NCBI GenBank assembly: GCA_026874595.1
Contig: CM049320.1
Span: 16,878,988-16,942,987 of the forward strand
Direction of reading: 5' to 3'
Source: Sipunculus nudus
Taxonomy: Eukaryota > Annelida > Sipuncula > Golfingiida > Sipunculidae
Length of the DNA: 64,000 nt
In this document: in pieces, positions 49,860 to 59,071 of the stretch
How the letters are laid out: each line of letters begins with the position of its first letter
How positions within the stretch are numbered: the first letter of the stretch is position 1
The notes under the pieces: model-generated
Told to the model about the DNA's origin: nothing
Databases searched by the model: none
Seen by the model: only the letters and a program-made list of their open reading frames with translations
Program-made: the position numbers and the translations under genes

Positions 49860-50592
49860 TCCAGTGACCAGGGGCAAGTTGCCTGCACCTGGACAAAGCA
49901 ACTGACTACAATAGAGCCTCAAAGTTCAGATTTAAACAAATCAAATATGAATGTTAATATGCTGTGAAAATTTAATCAACAGTACTCCCAAGAAAAAAAT
50001 GTGCCAAGTTCAAAGTTTGTAAAAATTAAGGATACTGATTTTATTTTTATGTTAATAACTTAAAAAGTTTACCAAATTCAGATCTAATTTTGTGTATACA
50101 ATTGAATCTTATTTAAACAAGGTAATAACTTCAGAAAAAAAGGTCTCTTGCTTAATAAATGTTCATGTTATGTGAACAAAAATTTTTATGATTTTTTACA
50201 GTCTCTTATGTTCAAGCCAATAACGTTTAGAAATTACACTTAACAGTCTTAATTTCTGGCATGTATATAGAAAATTTATAGGAGAATACTCCTGGTATAT
50301 ATTAAACAGATAAGTGGTTTTCATGTTAGACAGTCCTTAGGTGTGATAAAAGGTTTTTAATGCAATTTTGAGGTTTTCCCTTAATTTATTGAAGGAACAA
50401 AGTCACAGTGACCAAGTTTTTGGTTTAGTAGGAGATCTTGGGGAAATCAAACAGTATGCCGAATTTTTGATTCGTAGTTCTAACAGTTTCAAAACTTGCC
50501 AGTCTAATGGATTGACAGACAGACGGAAAGACAGACAGACAACGGACAATGGACCACAACTATAGCTCAGATGACTTGTCGTCAGCTAAGCA
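49860..50592. repeat. Dispersed repeat family M, copy 1, with ACGGACGG tail
   Basis: Shares its order of blocks with 56040-56600, 58100-58914, 61820-62703 and 63370-63864: AATTTAATCAACAGTACT, GTGCCAAGTTCAAAGTT, TCAGATCTAATTTTG, GGCATGT-ATAGAAAAT, and CTTAATTTATTGAAGGAAC. It ends with a GACAGACAGACGG-type tract, GGACAATGGACCACAAC and a weak hairpin at about 50564-50592. Confidence 0.65.
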
Positions 50593-50599
50593 AAAATGT

Positions 50600-51165
50600 A
50601 ATTCAATGTAAGTGGCACTAAAAAAAGCTTTATCCTTCAACATTTGACATTTGTCTATTTTTGCATAACATTTGGTGATGCTAGCTTCTGCTGTTCCTGA
50701 GAAACCTTAATATCAAATATGAGTCCTGTGACCAATATCGGCATATAATTTGGTGATGACAGCTCTGTAAATGTAATTTTAGTATGCTTATATGGCCATA
50801 TGACTCAGTTCAAATACCTGTAATCTGGCCAAAAAACCCCGAACTGGGACCATTTGAACAAAATTGAGAGAGCTCATTCCTGGAATCATTTCTGTAAAAT
50901 ATTAAACAATCTGGCTTGACAGTTTCAGAGTAGAAATTTTTCAAAGGTTTTATAGCTATTTCCCTTTAAAATGTAGATAAATGCAAATAGAGCCAAAATA
51001 AGCTCAGTCCAATTAAGTTTGACATGCGACTGATTCTTCCATAAAATGTGGCCCTGCCAGCTCATTCAGTTTTTGAGATAGCATGGGTTAATGTACAGAT
51101 GATGGCAGACAGGTGACCGTGGATGAACAACGCGGCACCATTGCATGAGCTCACAGGCTGATATA
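50600..51165. repeat. Dispersed repeat family D, copy 2
   Basis: Diverged counterpart of 46960-47520. It ends near GCGGCACCATTGCATGAGCTCACAGG, about 60 bp before the exon donor at 51228. A GACCCATGGG-like repeat head (51168-51195) lies between. Confidence 0.6.
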
Positions 51166-51228
51166 AAAGTAACCCATGGGCCATGACACTCAGCTGGATT
51201 TGCATCTGATACATGGGAAAATCCTCAC

Positions 51229-51314
51229 CGAAGAAGTGTTGGTCTTCACTGCTGCTGTTGACTTGGTACCGTCTTTCGGTTTTTCATTTTTGGCTGGTTT
51301 AGATGCACGATCAC
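51229..51314 (-). CDS. Upstream 86-bp exon of the zinc-finger gene
   Basis: On the minus strand a TTGCAG acceptor (AG at 51315-51316) precedes GTGATCGTGCATC, and the exon ends CTTCG before a GTGAGG donor. Length is 2 + 28 codons, so it enters in phase 1 and leaves in phase 0. That is exactly the phase needed to join the giant exon at 41988. The encoded segment (DRASKPAKNEKPKDG... ending KTNTSS) is Lys/Ser/Thr-rich and has the same flavour as the KRSATKQTAAKKTSS stretch that follows after splicing. It has no in-frame Met, so translation must start upstream (or at a Met in the giant exon). The tandem copies 1-3 have no equivalent of this exon. Confidence 0.75.
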
Positions 51315-51425
51315 CTGCAATCATGTATACAGATAAAAGACATATATATACAATACCAAGCTGCAAGACTTCCTAAACAGTAGAATTTTATAGCAACACC
51401 ACATTTACATAAGAATGTGATATTA

Positions 51426-51760
51426 GGCCAAAATAAAAAAAAGGTATGGTTCTCAGGCACTTTTTTTCAGAAATCAATGCGGGCGGGAGCTTTTTTTATT
51501 TTAATTTTTTGGTATGTTTCGATAAAAATGTCAAATAATAAGGGAAAAACATGAAAATAACAGTTTTATTTTGCTTAATAAGTAAAAGCACTACAAAACA
51601 AAGGAAATTGTATGGTTTTATCTTCTTGAAAGAAAAGTCGGAGCGGGAGCAGCTCAAAATTGGAAAGTTTTTATTGAAAATCAAAATAAAAATTTTGATG
51701 CGGGGGTTTAAAATTGATGCGGGCGGTGCCTGAGAACCATACCTCTAATTTTTTTTGGCC
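51426..51760. mobile_element. Harbinger-like MITE (335 bp) with 3-bp TTA duplication
   Basis: The two ends are inverted copies: GGCCAAAATAAAAAAAAGG... then TATGGTTCTCAGGCA at the left, with its reverse complement TGCCTGAGAACCATA...GGCC at the right (about 35 bp with a few mismatches). TTA directly flanks both ends (51423-51425 and 51761-51763), the 3-bp TWA-type target duplication known from PIF/Harbinger elements. It has no coding capacity and sits in the short intron between the two upstream exons. Confidence 0.7.
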
Positions 51761-51816
51761 TTACATACTAAAGGTTAGATGTTTTCAATAATAAGATCCA
51801 CAGGCAGAATGCTTAC

Positions 51817-51876
51817 CTATGCAATGAGAAAAGACATCTTGCTTGTCTGAGCATGTAGGTTCAACATAAAGCTTAC
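51817..51876 (-). CDS. Candidate 60-bp upstream exon of the zinc-finger gene
   Basis: On the minus strand the segment is bounded by CTTCAG at its acceptor side (AG at 51877-51878) and by a strong GCATAG|GTAAGC donor (GTAAGC at 51811-51816). It is 60 bp long, phase 1 at both ends, and open in the frame that continues into the 86-bp exon: G-KLYVEPTCSDKQDVFSHCI-G/D. The intron between them (51315-51816) is GT-AG and hosts the MITE. Against it: the polypyrimidine tract is weak, and the acceptor side is itself followed by GTAAGC, so this site could be a donor instead. RNA evidence would decide. Confidence 0.45.
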   Translation of the reverse strand, partial: VSFMLNLHAQTSKMSFLIA

Positions 51877-54090
51877 CTGAAGGCCTAAATCTTAACTAAT
51901 CTTCTTTTTTTTACAATTGGAATCATATTGATAATGCCTGTTTGTCTTAAATTCCCTGTAAATTTATCTTTGTAAATTTTGAGAAATATAATTAACAAAG
52001 AAATGTTTGAAAATTGTTATTATCTAACATACAATTAAAAATGCAACACAATTAGTTGAAACAAACATTATTCCTGCCTATGGATCATAAATTGTCATGT
52101 GTCCATAACCTCTAAAATCAAATCTGCCTCTGTATTCAGATTTTCACCAGATTATCTTCATAACAGTATCATGTTGATTGAAGATACAAACAAAGTTCCA
52201 CTTGAAAATTTACATTTTTCTTAAAGCCAACTAATCAACTACCTTAAACTGTAGGACTTATGTGAATTCTGGCTTACTCTGTTTTTTATATAAATGAACT
52301 GTAGGTATTAGTTATTTCTGCTAACAAAGTTCCTTGTAATGTGATGAATGTATAAGCTTGTTTTACTGTCTACAAGCTGTTAGTTGCTGCCAGCTGCTAT
52401 TCTTGAATTTGCTACCACTGCCAAGGGGTAGGGATTATATTTTGCTGGCGCTGGTTTGTCTGTTAGCTACATCACTCAAAAGTTATTAACAGATTCTGAT
52501 AAAAATTTTGGGGACATTACTCAACACAAGGGACCTATTAGTCACGACGCTCAGCTGTTATATATGATAAAAAATATGATTTAGAAATGAGGCACATGCT
52601 GGTTTTGTGTGGTAATAAATATAAGCTGTATTATGAGTTGTTGTTGTTTAGCTTATGTATAATTTTGATAGTACCTTTGGAGACAGGGAAGAGGATTAAT
52701 TTCATTTATTTTATTAACAAATGGAGTGCGATTGCCACACAGATTTTGACTTGGCCATATAACTTATAAGCAGAAGATATAATATAAGAGTTTAACTATT
52801 TATTAAAACAAGTGACCCATGGGTCATGACGCTCAGCTGCCAAGCATGACCTGTGACATATTGGACTGAGATTCACAACTTCCAGTCAAATTTTGAAGAA
52901 CCAATTTGCCAATTTGTTGAAAATTTTCTATGACAACAGAAATATATATCACCTATGTCTGGTTAAAACACAGTGAATTGATGGTCTGAGGAAAATGCAT
53001 GATTGTTAAGCTATCAGGAACTATTCCAACAGCTTGCTTGAAACCTGTCAGTCTCAAAGGAACACCACAAAGGGAAAATATAAGATCAAAATATATAGCA
53101 AAAATCAAGGAAATACATGCAAGAATTATTGAGAAACAGGTGCTTCTGTATGAATTTTTATTCAATACAAGCCAACTGTACTGCACTTTTATAAATGATG
53201 GTAATATTTATTCAGAAATATTTGACCCAATCCTTTACAAGATTACATAAATATACATCCAACTGCATTCACTTTAACTGTTCTTGAGATAATATGATCA
53301 AAAGGAATTAAAAGATGGTTGCCTGGTGGCCATATTGGACTTCTGACAAGTCTGAAATCAGACAACAAACATTCTCTAAATCGGACCAAACATTAAAGAA
53401 AAATTACTGAAACTGCACTGAAGAAAGAATTTCTAAGGTGGCTTACTGGCAGACATTATGGATTTCTGACAAGTATGACATTTGATATCCCACATTCTCC
53501 AATAAGAGACCAAACTTGGGCAAATTATCCAGTAATGAATGCCCAAAATAATTCAAAAGGCATGTCCAGGCCCTCATATCAGATTTTTAGATATGCAATT
53601 GTAAAAAGTGTAAGTCCAATATTTTTTATTATCACTCTGCTTTTTAATGGGGTCAGCAGGGTAGGTAAACTGCCAAACCTGAAAGAAATGAAATGCAGAA
53701 AGCATGACTAAGAGTCTTGAAATAAAACAAAAAGCCATCCTAAATCAAGGTACACATCCACATATTATGAGAACAAACACTTGCTTTTTATGTGGTGATA
53801 TATATTAAAATATTCAGATATCTAGGAAACTAAGATTGCTATTGCTAAGATTCCATAAAATAAACTGCAAAATGTTCCCATCATCTTATAAATCAGTAGC
53901 TAAACCTTAATACTATACTCTCATAGTCTTAATGCCTGGCTGAAGCATTCTGACAACAGTGTTTTTGTTATGAAGTAACAAGGTACTTATCACTGAGCCT
54001 TATCACTTAATAGGCTGATACAAAAGGGAGTCATATGTCACCAGTGTCACTCACAATTACAGCCACACAGGGAGATGTACCAGCTGGAGT
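51877..54090. other. A+T-rich upstream sequence with repeat-head fragments
   Basis: No gene was recognised. Repeat heads ending GCTCAGCTG lie at 52525-52558 and 52808-52840 (the second with TGACCCATGGGTCA). Two degenerate copies of a (TGGTGGCC/TACTGGCAG)...GGA(C/T)TTCTGACAAG block are at about 53315-53350 and 53440-53480. Other upstream exons or a promoter may hide here, but I could not define one. Confidence 0.5.
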
Positions 54091-54099
54091 GAGATGGTT

Positions 54100-55010
54100 A
54101 TATATACAAGAAAAATAGAGATGGTCTATAAAATAAGTAATTGTGAACATCCCTGACCTATGACCTTGGCCTTTTGCCCATATATTAACTGGATTCTTTC
54201 TAAATGATGGGTAACTACTAACCACTTAAATTTGGTGTAATTACTTGGCAACCAATGGGTGAATAACTTTGACCTGCAACCTTTAACCTGCTGACCAGCT
54301 GACCCCAAAATCAATAAGTTATTTATTCAAGCAAAAAGACCCATAAATATGAAGTTTGAGTCAAACTGAGTGATGCATAGATGTGGCATATGTGAAAGAC
54401 TGAAGGTTTGGGTTGAACAGTTACACTTGAAATATGCTCACAAGCATTTAGAACAATTAAATATTGTGACCTTGACCTTTGACTTTTTGACCTCAACATC
54501 AATAGGCTTCTTTCCTTATTGGTAGGTAAGCCATATATGACAGATGGAAGGTACAGATTGAAAAGTTTGCCTGAAAATGACTCCACGCAAGAAGTGGGTG
54601 CTGTGAACTTGACCTTTGACCTCAAAATCAACAGGTCTTTTCCCCTGTTGGCAGAGAAGCGATATCAGTGCTGGAAGGTTTGGAATGAAAAGTCTAGCTT
54701 GAAATGTGTCCACAACCTTTTCAAAGAAGTGGATCCTGTGACCCTGACCTTTGACCTTGTGACCTCAAAATCTATAGGATTCTTCTCCAACTTAGTAGGT
54801 GAGCTATATGTGAAAAATTAAAGAATTGGGATGAAAGTGTTGGCTTAAAATGCATCCACAGGCTTTTCAAAGAAGAGGCTCCTGTGACCTTGACCTTTGA
54901 CCTTTTGACCTAAAAAAAATTATGGTTCTTCCCCTGTTGGTAGGTGAGCTGTATGTGAAAGATGGAAGGTTTGGGATGAAAATTTTGTCTCAAAGAGTTA
55001 TTTCTGGGGG
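54100..55010. repeat. TGACCT-rich tandem array I (about 140-bp monomers)
   Basis: Monomers carrying a GTGACCTTGACCTTTGACCT-type core followed by ...TGACCTCAAAATC are spaced about 135-145 bp apart (cores near 54472, 54605, 54738 and 54884). Three contain the exact 13-mer TGACCTTTGACCT (54610-54622, 54745-54757, 54891-54903). Its reverse complement AGGTCAAAGGTCA is the ideal DR1 nuclear-receptor site. Non-coding repeat. Confidence 0.7.
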
Positions 55011-55243
55011 GTGCAAACACACCCCATAACTTCAAGAATATAGGTCGCAGTGACCTAATTTCAGGTTTGCAAGGAGATCTTTTTATAACCTCTAAGACTG
55101 CATAGGGTTCATGGCCCTAGCCCCTACAGTTATGATTTGTGCCCTGCTAACGGACGGACGGCTGGCCGGACGGACAGACGGAAGGACGACGGACAGAGAC
55201 CCATCGCTATAGCCCAGCATGACTGAAAGTCAGCTGAGCTAAA
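55011..55243. repeat. Tail of tailed dispersed repeat (ACGGACGG tract plus hairpin)
   Basis: A block similar to 43370-43495 (AATATAGGTC...CTAATTTCAGGTTT) leads to a GACGGACGG-type tract (55147-55195) and an imperfect hairpin AGCCCAGCATGACT/AGTCAGCTGAGCT at 55211-55240. It follows array I directly, so both may belong to one element. Confidence 0.6.
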
Positions 55244-56600
55244 AAATACAAATATTGTCCCAAATATAATTTTTATTAAAAATAATAAGAGAATAGTATG
55301 AATTTTTCAAATAAATTATAACTGAAATGATTATTAAAATAATATTAAAGAATATATTCATGAATGCATTCATTTACACATTTTGAAAGTATTTGCACTG
55401 GTATTCATATACTTTCATTTTTACCTGAATTCCCATTCTTATGAAAGAAATTTTATAATGGAGTACATATTCATATTCGTGTTTAAATACAATTGCAAAG
55501 TATTCACACCATGTCTGGTATTTATTCAGTTTTCACCAAACAATGATATTGAGAATCCAGAATATACAAAATTCACACATTTAAATAATGATCATAAGTA
55601 CCTGGTTTTATGGCTTTTATTTATATTAAAAAAAAATGTAATATATTCATTTTGGACTAATTTCACATCAATGTACACACTAGACACAGTAGGAATCTAG
55701 ATTAATATTATCAACTGCATCTTTGTCTATCATTAATTTCCTTCATATGATTCCTAATGATTAGTAATGAATAATATGATTTACTTTTTTATCATTAAAA
55801 TTGAACTGAAAAATACCATAGGTGACTGCATGGTGTTATTTAGAATACGTGACATTCTATCCATTGATGCAAGATTCTTATATCATCGGTAACTGCAAGT
55901 TAATTTCCTGTTATTATCAACTAACAAATTCCTTTTCTATTTTTCTTTAATTAGTTATTAAAAACCAATAAAAATTTATTAATTTATTGTTTATTGTTAT
56001 GTTGTTGGTTAAAACTACTAGATGAGTTGGGTTGGACACCTGGATCAACTGTGGCTGGCCATTATATAATAAGCTGCCTGGACGCCCCAGTTTATGCCTC
56101 GCCTCAAGCATGCATAATTTGCTGAAAGTTCAACAAGGTCAACATACAGGTGACTCAAGAGGTGCTACAGAGAGCCAAGGTCTGACATGGTCTCATAAAA
56201 CATTAATAAAAGCTACAATTTTTGGCCAATTTCTTTTAGCTTTTTAAACTAAAAAGCTGAAATCTTTGTGTGAATGATATGAAAATTATATCAACAGTGC
56301 TCACAGGAAACAAACATGCCATGGTCAAAGTTGGGCAAATTTAAGGTACTAATTTTATATTTATACTAATAACTTATAAAATTTGAAAAATTCAGAACTA
56401 ATTTTGGGAATTCAATTGAATCTTGATCAAATAATGTTACATCCCTGACAAAAAAATCTCTAGCTTCAGCAATCCTCTTGTTATGGGAGTAAATATATTT
56501 CTTGATTTTTTACAAAGTGCATTATGTTTGGGCCCATAACTTAAAACAATTACGCAATACTGACATCATTTCTGGCATGTGCATAGAGAATGTATTGAAA
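55244..56600. repeat. A+T-rich sequence, then left copy of a diverged duplicated block (family M)
   Basis: Nothing is recognised from 55244 to about 55690. From about 55690 to 56600 the sequence aligns in order with 63060-63864 (ATCAACTGCATC-TTGTCTAT, AAAAATACC, GGTGACTG-ATGGTGT, CAAGCATGCATAATT, GGTCTCATAAAA). The block is interrupted at 56601/56602 by a Helitron-like element. Confidence 0.55.
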
Positions 56601-56601
56601 A

Positions 56602-57928
56602 CTAGAATAAAGAGAGTCGACAAGCGATACGTGTATCCGCCTAAATCAGAGTGGAACGGGTGAAGTGAGGCATGGATTGAGTGGCAAGGGGAAATAGAGT
56701 GTTGCATATTAGCATGGATGTCTGCAGCCAAATTGTGTATGTAGGTTGCCCCCCCTACCACAAAATCCAGAAAGCGGTCCAAGTTGTATACATATGCAAA
56801 ATTTAAGGTAGATAAGTCAAACCACTACATGTATATGAGTGATTTTAGCCCGTGGCAGACAAACAGATGGACGCTGAGCAAAAATGGTTGCAGATGACGC
56901 CACCAGTTTTGCGTATGATAAAGAGCTATGTGAGAACTATACACATGCAAAACTTTGGCCCAATCGGTCAAACGGTTCCCAAGATATGAGCTTGGATGTC
57001 TGCTGCATAAACTAGAGTGCAGGTGGCGCCACCTGTCATAAAATCAAGAGAGCTGTCGGGGATGTATAAACCTGCAAAATTTTAGGCAGATATGTCAAAC
57101 CACTGCCGAGATATGAGTGATTTTATCCCATGGCAGACAAACAGACAGGAGCTGTGCAAAAATGGCTGCAGGTGGCGCCACCAGTTTTGCATATGATAAA
57201 GAGCTATGTGAGATCTATACACATGCAAAATTTTGGCCCAATCGGTCAAACGGTTCCCGAGATATGAGCTTGGATGTCTGCAGCGTAAACGTGAATGTAG
57301 GTGGCGCCACCTGTCATAAAATCAGAAAAGCTATCCAGGATGTATACGCATGCCGAATTTCAGGTGAATTAGTCAAGTCACTGCAGAGATATGAGTGATT
57401 TTAACCCAAGGCAGACGAACAGATGGACACTGTGCAAACATGGTTGCAGGTGGCGCCACCATTTTTTTGTGTATGTTATAAAGCTCTCCAAGGGCTACAT
57501 TTGTGCAAAAAAATTTTCCTGATCGGTCAAACGGTTCCCAAGATATGAGCTTGGATGTCTGCAGCGTAAACGTGAATGTAGGTGGCGCCACCTGTCATAA
57601 AATCAGAAAAGCTATCCAGGATGTTTACGCATGCCCAATTTCAGGTGAATTAGTCAAGTCACTGCAGAGATATGAGTGATTTTAACCCAAGGCAGACGAA
57701 CAGATGGACACTGTCCAAACTAATTGCAGGTGGCGCCACCATTTTTTGTGTATGTTATAAAGCTCTCCAAGGGCTACATTTGTGCAAAAAAAATTTCCTG
57801 ATCGGTCAAATGGTTCCCGAGATATGTGGGTTTATGTGTGGAAACAGATGCACAAAGGGACGCAGAGCGCAGAGGAAAGGTCAGAGGTCAAAACAAAATC
57901 GGGGCCCAGCAGTTCACATGTGACCCGA
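56602..57928 (-). mobile_element. Helitron-like element with tandem core (copy 2)
   Basis: Same family and orientation as 44731-46613. The minus-strand 3' end is CTAG followed by T (56601), preceded by a decayed hairpin (...TCGCTTGTCGA...) and GGCGGATACACGT. The interior has several monomers with GGTGGCGCCACC; two adjacent segments, near 57285-57480 and 57550-57740, are almost identical. The minus 5' end is probably TCGGGTCACATGTGAACTGC ending at 57928. There the flanking base is T rather than the expected A, so the right boundary is uncertain. Confidence 0.6.
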
Positions 57929-58914
57929 ACATAATCCCGGGTTTCGTAAAATTCGGCCCAGCGGTTACGGAGGAGTTCTCCGGGCACCTATGGAAAAATG
58001 AAGTTTTTCATTAAAATCTCGAAGGTATTAAGTCCTAGTGACCAAATTCTTGGCATGGTAGGGGATTTTTGAGACATCTAATTGTATGCCAATTTTTAGG
58101 AACTGAGAGCTGAAGCTGGGGAGCTGAGCACTTGCAAACTGCATGACACTAGCTTGATGTAAACAATATGTTACATGGTGCTTGAAAACTTGAATAAAAT
58201 CTACAGTTTTTGATCAACTGGTTTCAAATTTTTGGTGTTAACAGTTGAAATGGTAACAAAAACATGATGTGAAATTTAAATCTACAGTACTTACAGGAAA
58301 AAAACGTGCCATGGTCAAAGTTGGGCAAAATTTAAGGTACCAATTTTATATTTTTGTTAATATTTTAAAAAATTTAAAAGATTTTGATCTAATTTTGGGT
58401 ATACAATTTAATTTTGATTAATTAAAGTTATATTACTGGAAAAAAAGTTTATAGCTTTAACATATTTTGTGTTAAGTGATCAAATATCTTTCCTGATTTA
58501 TTACACAATGCATTATGTTTGGGCCCATAACATTTTAAATTTATATAATACAGACATAATTTCTGGCATGTTCATAGGAATTATATAGAGGAATAATTAT
58601 GGTAAATATGAGGAAAAACAGATAAGTGGTTTTGATATTAGGCAGTCCTGAAGTGTAAAAATAGGTTTTTAATAAAAAATTGAGGTTTTTCCTTAATTTC
58701 TCAAAGGAACAAAGTCGCAAAGACCCAGTTTTCAGCTTGGTAGGAGATCTTGGGGACATCTAACATTATGCCGAATTTTGGATTCCTAGGTCTTACGGTT
58801 TCAAAACGTGCCACATCTACGGACGGACAGACAGACGGACAGCCAGACGGACGGACGACGGACAATGGACCACAACTACAGCTCAGATGACTTATAGTCA
58901 GCTGAGCTAAAAAA
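57929..58914. repeat. Family M: remainder of interrupted copy, then a complete tailed copy
   Basis: About 57990-58100 resumes the family-M sequence (ATCTCGAAGGTATTAAGTCC, GGTAGGGGATTTT). From about 58100 a further copy runs to the ACGGACGGACGACGG tract and a near-perfect hairpin at 58880-58908 (AGCTCAGATGACT, loop TAT, AGTCAGCTGAGCT; 12 of 13 pairs). Non-coding. Confidence 0.6.
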
Positions 58915-59071
58915 ACTAAAAAATATATGTTAAAATATTAGAATTCTAAGTTGCAATCATTATTTATCCAGAGTGTAGCTCATATTGGGTCATATTATGC
59001 ATACACATATATTTTATTATTTTTAAATCACAAATGTTTAAACTGAAATTAAAAGAAAACTAGGTGCCAGA

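Larger units (their letters stand above)
41989..51228 (-). other. Intron between the 86-bp exon and the giant exon
   Basis: On the minus strand it begins GTGAGG (51223-51228) and ends TTTCACTTTCAG (from 41989). It joins a phase-0 donor to a phase-0 acceptor. Its 9.2 kb is filled with repeats: head fragments of a dispersed family at 42652, 43089 and 43549, a Helitron-like element, tailed repeats and a 180-bp tandem array. Between 42031 and 42650 I see only A+T-rich sequence without features. Confidence 0.7.
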
